From Actinomyces sp. 432 (GTDB taxonomy: Bacteria; Actinomycetota; Actinomycetes; Actinomycetales; Actinomycetaceae): DNA of 64,000 nucleotides. The notes under the pieces are model-generated. The model saw only the letters and a list, made by a program, of their open reading frames with translations. It was not told the origin of the DNA and ran no database searches. The position numbers and the translations under genes were made by a program. Of this stretch, positions 52,732 to 61,460 are shown in pieces; positions within the stretch are counted from its first letter, which is position 1; each line of letters starts with the position of its first letter. The DNA lies in NCBI RefSeq assembly GCF_009930875.1, contig NZ_CP025249.1, positions 3,038,001-3,102,000 on the forward strand, read 5' to 3'.

Positions 52732-54039
52732 ATGGCACAGCAGCCCGCGCACGCCACCGAGAATGACACCTCGACCCCATCCAACCTCGCACCCGACACC
52801 GGCTTGCCGCTGCCACGAAGCGCGATGGTGCGCTTCGGCATCGGCTTCCTCTGCATCTCCCTGCTTTGGGCGACCGGCCTCAACACCATCGCCGCAGTCC
52901 TGCTGCCGCAACGCCTGAAGGACATCGGCGTCGACAACCCCACCGCCCTGCTCGGCACCATCTCCGCGGTGACCGCCATAGTGTCACTGTTCTCCAACCT
53001 CATCTTCGGCAACCTGTCCGACCGCACCCGCTCCCGCTTCGGAAAGCGCAGCCCCTGGGTCATCAGCGGCGGCGTACTCGGCGGCCTGTGCCTGTTCGCC
53101 ATCGGCATCCTCACCAACGCCGGCCTAATCACCCTGGTGTACTGCGTGTGCATGGTGGGCCTGAACATGATGCTCGCCCCGGCAGTGGCCGTGCTGTCCG
53201 ACCGCGTGCCCGAGACGATCCGCGGCACCATGTCCACCTTCTGGGGAGTCGGCGCCTCCATCGGGTACCCGATCGGCGCAATCGTCGGTGCCCGCTTCAT
53301 CTCCGAGTCCGGCGCCGCCGTCTCCGGCTTCACCCTCGGCGGCATCCTGATGGGCATCGCCGGCATCTTCGCCGTTCTGGTGTGGCCGCGCGAGCGGTCC
53401 TCCGTGAATGAGGCCTCAGACGCCGGCACTCTGAAGGACCTGCTGGTCTCCTTCATCCCGCCGATCCACGGGGCGGCCGACTTCTGGAAGGCCTTCATAG
53501 GCCGCTTCACGATGCTGGTGTCCTACCAGATGATCAACGCCTACCAGCTGTACATCATCCAGGACTACCTGGGCCTGTCCACCACGCAGTCCGCGGCCAC
53601 CGTGACACTGATGTCCACCATCACGCTCGTGGTCGGCCTGATCGGCGGCTTCATCGGCGGCCCGCTCTCCGACCTCCTGCACCGCCGCAAGGTGCCGGTA
53701 GTCATGGCCTCCCTGTGCTTCGCCCTGGGAGTTGCCATGCCCTGGATTATGCCGACCACTACGGGCATCTACCTGTTCGCCTTCATCGCCGGCTTCGGCT
53801 ACTCGGTGTACAGCTCCGTGGATCAGGCCCTGAACGTGGACGTGCTGCCCAACCCCGAGACTGCGGGCAAGGACCTGGGCATCCTCAACGTCTCCACCAC
53901 TCTGGGCCAGATGTCCGGACCGGTGATCACCTCCGCGATCGTCACCGCCACCGGCGCGTACACGCTGGTGTTCCCCGTGTCTATCGCCTGCGCCGTCGTC
54001 GGCTGCTTCTCCATCCTGGCGATCCGCTCGGTGCGCTGA
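52732..54039 (+). CDS. MFS sugar transporter (glycoside-type)
   Basis: A 435-residue 12-helix MFS carrier. Motif FGNLSDRTRSRFGKRSPWVI (loop 2-3) is typical of glycoside-pentoside-hexuronide and related sugar symporters that carry RSRxGxRRPW. The second half has GGPLSDLLHRRKVPV. Together with the TetR, GH30 and GH42 genes it forms a utilisation locus: the carrier imports a beta-galactoside or related glycan fragment that the hydrolases then cut. Expression is likely controlled by the operator 47 bp upstream of the ATG. Confidence 0.83.
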   Translation: MAQQPAHATENDTSTPSNLAPDTGLPLPRSAMVRFGIGFLCISLLWATGLNTIAAVLLPQRLKDIGVDNPTALLGTISAVTAIVSLFSNLIFGNLSDRTRSRFGKRSPWVISGGVLGGLCLFAIGILTNAGLITLVYCVCMVGLNMMLAPAVAVLSDRVPETIRGTMSTFWGVGASIGYPIGAIVGARFISESGAAVSGFTLGGILMGIAGIFAVLVWPRERSSVNEASDAGTLKDLLVSFIPPIHGAADFWKAFIGRFTMLVSYQMINAYQLYIIQDYLGLSTTQSAATVTLMSTITLVVGLIGGFIGGPLSDLLHRRKVPVVMASLCFALGVAMPWIMPTTTGIYLFAFIAGFGYSVYSSVDQALNVDVLPNPETAGKDLGILNVSTTLGQMSGPVITSAIVTATGAYTLVFPVSIACAVVGCFSILAIRSVR

Positions 54040-54240
54040 GCACAACCCAGCGCGGCCGACCGGGGTGTTCGTCCCCCGGCCGGCCGTGCCTTGCCGTCGC
54101 CGTCCGCGACAGACGACCGCCGTCCGCCTCCCTGCCACCTGTAGAACCGCGCAGTCTCGGCAATCCGTAGTCGCGCCGTCGGCGCTGCGGGAGCGCTTGC
54201 CCCACTCTCGGGGCAGTGGGCCGCCCAGTAGGATCGGCGC

Positions 54241-54885
54241 ATGCCGCCATCGTCCTCCACCAAACGCCACCGCATGACCGCAGCCGAGCGGCGCGAGCAG
54301 ATCGTGGAGGTCGCCACCGAGATGGTGGCCAAGCACGGGTTCAACGGGCTGTCGCTGCAGGAGGTGGCCGACGCCGTCGGCATCACCCAGGCGGGGCTGC
54401 TGCACTACATCGGCACCAAGGACGGCCTGCTGGAGCTGCTGCTGGATGACCGCTACGACCGCCAGGGCACCCCGCAGGACTTCATCGACTCCGGCGACCC
54501 TGCCGCCACCCACCCCGAGGGCATCAGCCTGCCGGCCTACTTCCGCTACCTGGTGGCCTTCAACGAGGCTCGCCCGGAGCTGATGGAGCTGTACATGACG
54601 CTGGGGGTGGAGGCGACCGACCCGCGCCACCCCGCCTACGAGCGCTTCATCGACCGGCCCGACCAGGTGTGGGACTACTACTCCACCTTTACCTGGAGGC
54701 TGCCACCCGAGGTCATGGCGGCGGGCGGCTGGGAGACCATGCGGCCGCTGGTGGAGATGGCGATCGAGGCGATGGACGGGGCGCAGATCCGCTTCTTTCG
54801 CCGCCCGCCCATCTCTCTGACCGAGGAGTGGGCGCGCTGGGAGGCAGTCCTGTTCCCCTCCCCGGTCTGGGACGACTACCGCTAG
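54241..54885 (+). CDS. TetR-family regulator of the galactoside locus
   Basis: A 214-residue regulator with the helix-turn-helix GLSLQEVADAVGITQAGLLHYIGTKDGL near residues 38-65. The ligand domain resembles TetR members controlling glycosidases (YFRYLVAFNEARPELMELYM, EEWARWEAVLF at the end). ATG 54241 lies six bases after TAGGAT, so it is probably leaderless. Its position between the MFS and glycosidase genes, and TACTA/TAGTA palindromes before both, support local control. No operator is seen in its own promoter. Confidence 0.85.
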   Translation: MPPSSSTKRHRMTAAERREQIVEVATEMVAKHGFNGLSLQEVADAVGITQAGLLHYIGTKDGLLELLLDDRYDRQGTPQDFIDSGDPAATHPEGISLPAYFRYLVAFNEARPELMELYMTLGVEATDPRHPAYERFIDRPDQVWDYYSTFTWRLPPEVMAAGGWETMRPLVEMAIEAMDGAQIRFFRRPPISLTEEWARWEAVLFPSPVWDDYR

Positions 54886-54896
54886 CACTTCCCCAT

Positions 54897-54988
54897 GCAT
54901 TGCACGACCCCGGGGTACGTTTTACGACCCCGGGGTGGTCGTGGAACACACCCCAAGGTCGTAAAACGTCACCAAGGTCGTGGAATGC
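54897..54988. repeat. Family A palindromic element, copy A3 (92 bp)
   Basis: The ends GCATTGCACGACC and GGTCGTGGAATGC are inverted; two ACGACC-CCGGGGT units face ACCCCAAGGTCGT and ACCAAGGTCGT units. It lies between the TetR stop and the GH30 stop, the third convergent junction to carry family A. It differs from A1 and A2 mainly in CCCC for TTGG changes within the arms. Confidence 0.8.
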
Positions 54989-54999
54989 CTGCGCGCGGC

Positions 55000-56442
55000 T
55001 CAGGCCAGCGGCTTGGCAGCCACCTCCACGTGCTCGGCGGGCACCACCACGGTCACCAGCGAGTCGGCCGGGGCGGTGAAGGACACGTTCTTGTTCCCCA
55101 CGCCCACCACGAACTCCTGCGGGGTGGTCATGTCATTCTGGGCGGCCACCACCACCGAGCCATCGGGGTTGTGGAAGGCCAGCAGGTTCTCATACCCCGT
55201 GTAGGACAGGGTCGGCACGAAGCGCGCGCCCGGCTGCACGAAGCCGGACAGGTGCCGCAGCACGTAGTACTCGTAGGTGAAGCGACTCTTGCCGGTGGCC
55301 GGGTCCACGGTCACCAGGGAGTTCTGGCTCCAGCCCCAGCGGGAGACGCCGCCCTCGTCCAGCGCCAGGTTCCAGTAGTCGTAGACGCTGGCGCCGTTGT
55401 TGAAGTAGTGGCGCATCATCGTCCAGGCGTAGCGGGCGTAGCGCCAGTCGTTCTTGCCGTCGCCGCACTCCTGCTCGGACTGGTAGATCTTCAGCTCCGG
55501 GTGGTTGTGGTGGACGAAGGGCACCGCCCGCTTGCCATCCCACTGGAAGCCGACGCCCTCGATATGCGGACCCACCTCCGGATCGGCCAGGACCTTCTCC
55601 ACCATGGTGTCGTCCGGGCGCTCCATGGTGCCGAAGAAGACCTTCACGCCGCGCCGCTCCATCTGCGGGATCAGGTGCTTCAGGAAGGCGATCAGTCCCT
55701 CCGGCGTCCAGGTGCAGGCAGGGTAGATCTGGGCGGAGTTGAACTCGTTCTGCGGCATGACCATGGAGATGTCGATGCCGCGCTCGGCGTAGGCGTCGAT
55801 GAACTTGCCGAAGTAGCGGGCGTAGGCGTCCAGCACCTCCTCGGTGAGAATCAGCCCGTCGGTGCCCTCCTCGATCTGGTTGTCCGGGGACAGGCCGTTG
55901 TCAAAGGCGGTCTGCTCGCTCATCGGGTTGGGGGCGGCGCAGGCGTAGTGCTTATTGCGCTTGAACCAGGACGGCGGCCCCCAGGGGGAGGCCCACAGGG
56001 TCAGGTCGGGTCGGTGGGCCTTTGCGGCCTGGATGTAGGGCACCAGGGTGGCGTCATCGTGCTCGACGCTGAAGTGCTCCAGGGCGAAGTCGCCGTCGAC
56101 CTCGTCGTAGGAGTACCAGTCGGTGGCGAAGTCGTTAGCGCCCACCGGCATGCGGCACACGGTGAGGTTGGTGCCGACGCCGGGCGCGAAGACCTGCCGC
56201 AGCACCTCGCTGCGCTCGGCCTCGGACAGGCGGGACAGCGCCACCCAGCCGAGCTCGTTGAAGCAGACGCCGAAGCCGTCGATCTCCTGTGCGGGTGCGT
56301 CCAGGCGCAGGAAGGCGCCGGGGAAGGTCTGCATCGGCTCGATGGTGACGGGCGTTTCCGGGGTGAACCAGGGGTCGGCCTCGGTGGTGGCGTAGAACTG
56401 GAAGCCGGCGGCGGGGGTGTTGGCGGGGCTGGTGTCGGTCAT
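55000..56442 (-). CDS. Glycoside hydrolase family 30 enzyme
   Basis: A 480-residue GH30 protein with a TIM barrel and flanking beta domain. The N-terminal part has QEIDGFGVCFNELGWVAL and VCRMPVGANDFA. The acid/base Glu is in MVMPQNEFNS (near 230) and the nucleophile Glu in IYQSEQECGDG (near 321). Related enzymes act on glucosylceramides, beta-1,6-glucans or xylans. No signal peptide is visible, so the substrate is probably taken up first. AGGAGAA precedes ATG 56442. It is the second gene after GH42 (55-bp gap) in one transcript. Confidence 0.88.
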   Translation of the reverse strand: MTDTSPANTPAAGFQFYATTEADPWFTPETPVTIEPMQTFPGAFLRLDAPAQEIDGFGVCFNELGWVALSRLSEAERSEVLRQVFAPGVGTNLTVCRMPVGANDFATDWYSYDEVDGDFALEHFSVEHDDATLVPYIQAAKAHRPDLTLWASPWGPPSWFKRNKHYACAAPNPMSEQTAFDNGLSPDNQIEEGTDGLILTEEVLDAYARYFGKFIDAYAERGIDISMVMPQNEFNSAQIYPACTWTPEGLIAFLKHLIPQMERRGVKVFFGTMERPDDTMVEKVLADPEVGPHIEGVGFQWDGKRAVPFVHHNHPELKIYQSEQECGDGKNDWRYARYAWTMMRHYFNNGASVYDYWNLALDEGGVSRWGWSQNSLVTVDPATGKSRFTYEYYVLRHLSGFVQPGARFVPTLSYTGYENLLAFHNPDGSVVVAAQNDMTTPQEFVVGVGNKNVSFTAPADSLVTVVVPAEHVEVAAKPLA

Positions 56443-56497
56443 GGGGTTCTCCTAATGGTGCGGGTTTTGTGCTTCGTTGCGGTTTGCCCGGGGCGGC

Positions 56498-58639
56498 TCA
56501 GGCCTCGACGGCGAGGACGCCCCAGGCGGGGATGGTCACGGTGGCGCCGGCCTCCAGGCGAGCGCCCGGGGCGGCGACGGCTCCCAGGACGTCCTCCCCG
56601 CCCTGCGGCAGGGCGATCTCGACGGCGTCGCGGGAGTAGTTCAGAAAGTAGCTCAGCCCCCGGCCGCGGCCGTTGGTGCCGCGGCGCACGGTGACGGTGC
56701 CGGCCAGGTCCTGCGCCCAGTCGGTCACGCCCGCCCGCTCGGCCACCAGCCGCAGCACGGCGCGGGTCAGCGCCGGAGCGGTCATGGTGGCCAGGTGGGT
56801 GATCGAGCCGGCGCCGACGGCGCGGGTGGCGACCGCCGGCCCGGACCAGGCGTGGTGGTCGTAGGTGGCGAGCACCTCCACCTCGGCGTCGCCCTCGCGG
56901 GCGTCGGCGTCGACGGGGGTGAGCAGCTCCATGAAGGTGGAGGCGGCCAGCTCTGCCGGATCTGTCGGGCCGACCGCGACGCCGTCGTCCAGGGCCGCGG
57001 CGAGCGCTCCCACCGGGCGCAGGGCGACGCCGTCGGGGCGGGTGAACTGGTCGGTGCCCAGGCCCAGCAGGCCGGACAGGCCATGGGGCTGGCGGTCGGT
57101 GAAGACCTGCAGGTTCTCGTCGGCGACGCCGGCGCGGAAGGTGGTGACCAGGTGGCCGCCGCCGGCCACATAGGCGCGTAGGGCGTCGGTGGTGGCCTGG
57201 GGGGTGACGTACAGGGCGGGCGCGACCAGTACGGCGTAGCGGCCCAGGCGCTCGACGGGGGCGTCGGCGGGGACGACGTCGACCTCCAGGTTCAGGTCGA
57301 ACAGGGCGTCGTAGAGCCAGCGGAAGACGTCGTTGTAGTTGGCGCCGCCGCCGGCGTACTGGCGGGGGAAGCCGGCCTCGAGGCTGAACCACTCCAGGGC
57401 GGTGTAGGCCTCGTTGGAGACCATGATGGCGATCCGGTTGTGCTTACGCAGGCCGGTGAGGGATTCGGCATGCTCGGCCAGTTCGCGGCCGATCGTGACG
57501 GCCTCCCGGTAGGTGGGGTTGGGCGTGTAGTCCTGGCTGAGCAGGCCCTTCCAGTAGGTCTCGAAGGAGTTGTGGATGGAGCCCCAGTGCCAGTACATGA
57601 CGCCGCAGGCGCCGGAGGCGAGGTGGGAGTATGCCTGCAGGCGCAGCTGGCCGGGGTAGGGCAGCCAGCCCATCTGCCCCTGAGCCTGCGTCTCGATCAC
57701 CAGGTAGGGGTCGCCGTCCTTCAGGGAGCGGGAGATGTCGCCGCCGAAGCCGATCTCCCTGCCGGTGAGCTGGTCCTCGCCGGGGTGGTAGATGTCGACG
57801 CCGGCCAGGGTGACGGCGTCGGCGGCCCGGAAGTGGTCGACGGCGGGCTGGATGCCGAAGGAGTAGCCGCGCCACTCGTAGTCGAAGTTCTGGGTGACGA
57901 ACTGGTCCTCACGGCGGTACTCATCTACGATGGCGCGCTGCCAGGCGAGGAAGTCGGTGACCAGGCCGCGGCGGAAGGCGTCGAAGGCGGCCGCCAGGGA
58001 GCCGTTGATGGTGCCGGTGACGTCGGGGAAGTCCTCCCAGGCGTTCACGCGGTTGGACCAGTAGTTCAGGCCGAACGCCGAGTTCAGAGCGTTGAGGCCC
58101 TCCTGCCCGGCGCCGAAGCGCTGCTTGAGGTGGTCGACGAAGGCGCGCTGGATGTCGGCGTTGGCGGCGTCGTAGTACTTGGTCTCGTTGTCCAGTTGGA
58201 AGCCGACCACATGCGGGCGCGGCGCGGTGTGCTCTACCAGGGCGCGGATGGCGGCCTCGGCGTAGTGGCGGTAGGCGGGGGCGAGGATGTTCATGTTCTG
58301 GCGCGGCCCGTACTTGTTGGGGCCGGCGGCGGTGACACCGAGGACCTCGGGGTGGCGGGAGGCCAGCCAGGTGGGGATGGCGGCGGTGGGGGTGCCGATG
58401 ATGACGTCCAGGCCGTGGCGCTGCGCGGCGTCGAGGGCGCGGTCGATGTGGGTGAAGTCGAAGACGCCGGGGGCGGGGTTCCAGGTGCCCCAGGTGAACT
58501 CGGCGATGCGGATCGTGGTGAAGCCCGCCTCCACCATCATCTGCATGTCGCGTTCGAGCCGTTCGGGGCCCGCGGCGGCGGGGGTGTACTCGTCGTAGTA
58601 GGCGGCTCCGAAGATGAGCCGGTCCGAGTGCTGCGTCAT
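56498..58639 (-). CDS. Glycoside hydrolase family 42 beta-galactosidase
   Basis: A 713-residue cytoplasmic beta-galactosidase. The barrel begins LIFGAAYYDEYTP and contains FTTIRIAEFTWGTWNP, the acid/base in GFQLDNETKYYD (Glu near 151) and the nucleophile in YLVIETQAQGQMGW (Glu near 316). A trimerisation-like domain and a beta C-terminus follow. AGGAGG precedes ATG 58639. The Cys cluster of thermophilic members is absent. It is the first gene of the GH42-GH30 transcript with an operator-like site 32 bp upstream. Confidence 0.92.
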   Translation of the reverse strand: MTQHSDRLIFGAAYYDEYTPAAAGPERLERDMQMMVEAGFTTIRIAEFTWGTWNPAPGVFDFTHIDRALDAAQRHGLDVIIGTPTAAIPTWLASRHPEVLGVTAAGPNKYGPRQNMNILAPAYRHYAEAAIRALVEHTAPRPHVVGFQLDNETKYYDAANADIQRAFVDHLKQRFGAGQEGLNALNSAFGLNYWSNRVNAWEDFPDVTGTINGSLAAAFDAFRRGLVTDFLAWQRAIVDEYRREDQFVTQNFDYEWRGYSFGIQPAVDHFRAADAVTLAGVDIYHPGEDQLTGREIGFGGDISRSLKDGDPYLVIETQAQGQMGWLPYPGQLRLQAYSHLASGACGVMYWHWGSIHNSFETYWKGLLSQDYTPNPTYREAVTIGRELAEHAESLTGLRKHNRIAIMVSNEAYTALEWFSLEAGFPRQYAGGGANYNDVFRWLYDALFDLNLEVDVVPADAPVERLGRYAVLVAPALYVTPQATTDALRAYVAGGGHLVTTFRAGVADENLQVFTDRQPHGLSGLLGLGTDQFTRPDGVALRPVGALAAALDDGVAVGPTDPAELAASTFMELLTPVDADAREGDAEVEVLATYDHHAWSGPAVATRAVGAGSITHLATMTAPALTRAVLRLVAERAGVTDWAQDLAGTVTVRRGTNGRGRGLSYFLNYSRDAVEIALPQGGEDVLGAVAAPGARLEAGATVTIPAWGVLAVEA

Positions 58640-58670
58640 TGTGCCCTCCTGCGCGGCGCCGTCGCCGCTT

Positions 58671-58695
58671 ATCTAGTAGTTACTAAATAGTAGAT
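58671..58695. promoter_or_regulatory. Operator-like palindrome upstream of the GH42 gene
   Basis: ATCTA...TAGAT form the outer arms, and the alternating half-sites TAGTA-GT-TACTA-AA-TAGTA lie inside. The central TTACTAAATAGTA matches the MFS operator TTACTAAGTAGTA at 12 of 13 positions. It sits 32-56 bases before the start codon. Confidence 0.65.
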
Positions 58696-58768
58696 CAGAT
58701 GGGTGCGGAGCGGAAGGGCCGGTTCCAGTGGAAATCACCGGGCAGGCGCGGCTCACAGACGGTAGAAG

Positions 58769-58898
58769 TGTCCATCTCTCGCCACTTTGCGCTCTTCATC
58801 CACCGCACAACGTCAGCTCCCCGGCATTTGCCCAGGTCAGAGCCGGTATCCATTAGCCCCGCGGTTGCGTGACTGGTGAAAGTGTGGAGAGATGGACA
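58769..58898. repeat. Family C palindromic element, copy C5 (130 bp)
   Basis: TGTCCATCTCTC at the left end is exactly mirrored by GAGAGATGGACA at the right end, with CCACTTT or its complement on the inner side of each arm and AAGT / ACTT outside. About 85 bp lie between. The inner GCGGTTGCG is also found in C1. It lies between the GH42 start and the serA stop in a 344-bp gap that also holds the operator at 58671. Confidence 0.75.
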
Positions 58899-58983
58899 CT
58901 TTTCCCGGTGGCGTTGCCAGGCGCAGCCACGTTGCAGAACGCAAGTGCCCCCGCTCAAGCCGAGCGGGGGCACCGCCGACGCC

Positions 58984-60171
58984 TCAGGCGGCGGGCTCGA
59001 TGGCGCGGGCGGACAGCACGCCGTCAATGGCGCGCAGCTGGTCGAGCACGTCCTCACCGAGCTCGCCCTCGACGTCCACGAGCGTGACAGCGAGGTCACC
59101 GCGGGAGCGGTTAAGGAGGTTAGCGATGTTCTGGCCGCGCTCGGCCACCAGGGTGGAGACCTGGCCGACCATGTTGGGCACGTTCTGGTTGACGATCACC
59201 AGGCGGCGGGTGCCGGGCTCGCGCGGCAGCACCGCCTCGGGGAAGTTGACCGAGTTGTGAACCTGGCCGTCCTCAAGGAAGCCGCGCAGCTCATCCACGG
59301 CCATGACGGCGCAGTTGCGCTCGGCCTCCTTGGTGGAGGCGCCCAGGTGGGGCAGCGAGATGCACTTGGGGTGCTTGTGCACGGCGGTGGAGGGGAAGTC
59401 GCACACGTAGCCGCCCAGGGTGCCCTCGTCCAGGGCGGAGACGACCGCTGCCTCATCCACGATCTCAGCGCGTGCGAAGTTCAGCAGCACCGCCGTCTCC
59501 TTCATGATGGCGATGCGCTGAGTGGAGACCAGGCCGCGGGTGGACTCGATCAGCGGGACGTGCACGGTCAGGATGTCGGCGCGGCGGAACACCTCCTCCA
59601 TGGATTCGGCGCGCTCCACCTCGGCGCTCAGGTGCCAGGCGTGCTCCACGCTGATGCCGGGGTCGAAGCCGACCACGTTCAGGCCCAGCCCGAGCGCAGC
59701 ATTGGCGACCTGTACGCCGACGGCACCCAGGCCGATCACGCCCAGGGTGCGGCCGGGCAGCTCGAAGCCGACGAACTGCTTCTTGCCGGCTTCGACGGCG
59801 CGGGCGATCTCGGCGTCGTCACCGGTGAGCTCGTGGGCGAAGCGGGCGGCCGGGATGAGGTTGCGGGAGGCGATGAACAGGCCGGCGAGAACCAGCTCCT
59901 TGACGGCGTTGGCGTTGGCACCGGGGGTGTTGAACACCGGGATGCCGCGCTCGGTCATGGCGGCGACGGGGATGTTGTTGGTGCCGGCGCCGGCGCGGGC
60001 GATCGCCATCACCGAGTCGGGGATCGGCACGTCGTGCAGCTTGGCCGAGCGCACCAGCAGGGCGTGGGGCTCGGTGACATTGCCGCCGACGTCGTAGCGG
60101 TCGTCGGGGAAGCGGGACAGGCCGGCGCCGGAAATGGCGTTGAGGGTCTGGATGCGGAACTGCTTGGTCAT
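58984..60171 (-). CDS. serA: D-3-phosphoglycerate dehydrogenase
   Basis: A 395-residue short form of SerA, which oxidises 3-phosphoglycerate to phosphohydroxypyruvate in serine synthesis. The N-terminal substrate part (FRIQTLNAISGAGLSRFPD) is followed by the NAD domain (GRTLGVIGLGAVGVQVANAA, cut at residue 142-161), active-site Arg and His segments, and a C-terminal ACT domain (VIVNQNVPNMVGQVSTL, about 325-395) for serine feedback. GGAGAAGG precedes ATG 60171. It is 45 bp downstream of serC on the same strand, so the two form an operon. Confidence 0.93.
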   Translation of the reverse strand: MTKQFRIQTLNAISGAGLSRFPDDRYDVGGNVTEPHALLVRSAKLHDVPIPDSVMAIARAGAGTNNIPVAAMTERGIPVFNTPGANANAVKELVLAGLFIASRNLIPAARFAHELTGDDAEIARAVEAGKKQFVGFELPGRTLGVIGLGAVGVQVANAALGLGLNVVGFDPGISVEHAWHLSAEVERAESMEEVFRRADILTVHVPLIESTRGLVSTQRIAIMKETAVLLNFARAEIVDEAAVVSALDEGTLGGYVCDFPSTAVHKHPKCISLPHLGASTKEAERNCAVMAVDELRGFLEDGQVHNSVNFPEAVLPREPGTRRLVIVNQNVPNMVGQVSTLVAERGQNIANLLNRSRGDLAVTLVDVEGELGEDVLDQLRAIDGVLSARAIEPAA

Positions 60172-60215
60172 GGCTGTACCTTCTCCTGGGTTCTGCTGAG
60201 CTTCCGGCGGCGCCG

Positions 60216-61298
60216 TCAGGCGCGGGTGCGCTCGAACTCGGTCATGTAGTCGATCAGGGCGGTGATGCCGTCGGCGGGCATGGCGTTGTAGATGGAGGCG
60301 CGCATGCCGCCGACGCTGCGGTGGCCCTTGAGGTTGGTCAGGCCGGCGGCGTCGGCGCCAGCGAGGAACTCGGCGTCGAGGGCGGGGTCGGCCAGGGTGA
60401 AGGGGATGTTCATCCAGGAGCGGGAGCGGGCCTGAACGGGGTTGTTGTAGAAGTCCGAGGCGTCGATGGCGGCGTACAGGCGCTCGGCCTTGGCGCGGTT
60501 GCGCTCGCCCATGGCCTCCAGGCCGCCGGTGGACTCGATCCAGTGCAGGATCAGCCCGAGCAGGTAGATGGAGAAGGTGGGCGGGGTGTTGAGCATGGAG
60601 TCGGCCTCCGCCATGACCTTCCAGTCCCAGATCGCGGGCACGTCCTCGCGGGCGCGGCGGAGCAGGTCCTCGCGCACGACGACGATCGCCAGGCCCGCCG
60701 GCCCGAGGTTCTTCTGAGCGCCGCCGTAGATGACGCCGAAGCGCTCGACGTCGATGGGGCGGGAGAGGTAAGTGGAGGAGAAGTCGGCCACCAAGGGGAC
60801 GTCGCCGGCGTCAGGGATGTAGGGGAACTCGACGCCGCCGATGGTCTCGTTGGGCGTGTAGTGCAGGTAGGCGGCGTCAGCGGGGACGGTGAAGGAGCCG
60901 GGCTCGGGGGTGGTGGTGTAGGCGGAGGCGGCCTCGTCGGCGACGACGCGCACGTCCACGCCCTGGCGGCCGGCCTCCTTGATGGCCTTCTTGGACCACT
61001 GGCCGGTGTTGAGGTAGGCGGCGGTGGCGCCGCGGGCGGCCAGGTTCATGGGGATCGCGGAGAACTGGCCGGTGGCGCCGCCGGCGAGGAAGAGGACGCG
61101 GTAGCCCTCCGGGACGCCGGCGACGCGGCGGAAGGCGGCCTCGGCGTCGGCGGCGCAGGCGACGAAGTCCTTCCCGCGGTGGGAGACCTCCAGCACGCTC
61201 ATGCCGGAGCCCTGCCAGTCGGTGAGCTCGGCGGCGGCCTGCTCGAGCACGGGCAGGGGCAGTTGTGCGGGGCCTGCGGAGAAGTTGTACACGCGCAT
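60216..61298 (-). CDS. serC: Phosphoserine aminotransferase
   Basis: A 360-residue PLP enzyme that converts phosphohydroxypyruvate and glutamate into phosphoserine. It starts VYNFSAGPAQLPLPVLEQAA, contains EVSHRGKDF, and the PLP-binding Lys is in YGGAQKNLGPAGL (near 195). The end reads RASIYNAMPADGITALIDYM. ATG 61298 is six bases after TATCGT and lacks a ribosome site, indicating a leaderless transcript for the serC-serA operon. The 506-bp region upstream holds tandem repeats and element B2 but no further gene on this strand. Confidence 0.94.
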   Translation of the reverse strand: MRVYNFSAGPAQLPLPVLEQAAAELTDWQGSGMSVLEVSHRGKDFVACAADAEAAFRRVAGVPEGYRVLFLAGGATGQFSAIPMNLAARGATAAYLNTGQWSKKAIKEAGRQGVDVRVVADEAASAYTTTPEPGSFTVPADAAYLHYTPNETIGGVEFPYIPDAGDVPLVADFSSTYLSRPIDVERFGVIYGGAQKNLGPAGLAIVVVREDLLRRAREDVPAIWDWKVMAEADSMLNTPPTFSIYLLGLILHWIESTGGLEAMGERNRAKAERLYAAIDASDFYNNPVQARSRSWMNIPFTLADPALDAEFLAGADAAGLTNLKGHRSVGGMRASIYNAMPADGITALIDYMTEFERTRA

Positions 61299-61360
61299 GG
61301 CTCCACGATAGCCGGGGCGTGGGGCGCGGCCGTAAAGCGTCTCATGGGGCGGGGCTGCCT

Positions 61361-61446
61361 CCGTCCGGCCCGTCCCAGCCCGTCTGGCCCGTCCCAGCCC
61401 GTCTGGCCCGTCCCAGCCCGACCCAGCCCGTCCGGCCCGTCCTAGC
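61361..61446. repeat. 19-bp tandem repeat, four units plus one partial
   Basis: CCGTCTGGCCCGTCCCAGC (with C/T changes) repeats at 61361, 61380 and 61399; a 10-bp partial CCGACCCAGC is followed by a fourth unit at 61428. It starts about 60 bp upstream of the serC start and consists of pyrimidine-rich DNA. Copy number could vary between strains. Confidence 0.8.
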
Positions 61447-61460
61447 CCGACCCCGAAGTC

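Noticed and set aside
54895..56694. 599-codon plus-strand frame opposite the GH30 gene
   Set aside because: It starts in the A3 repeat, has Gly/Val/His-rich content and opposes a well-supported glycosidase.
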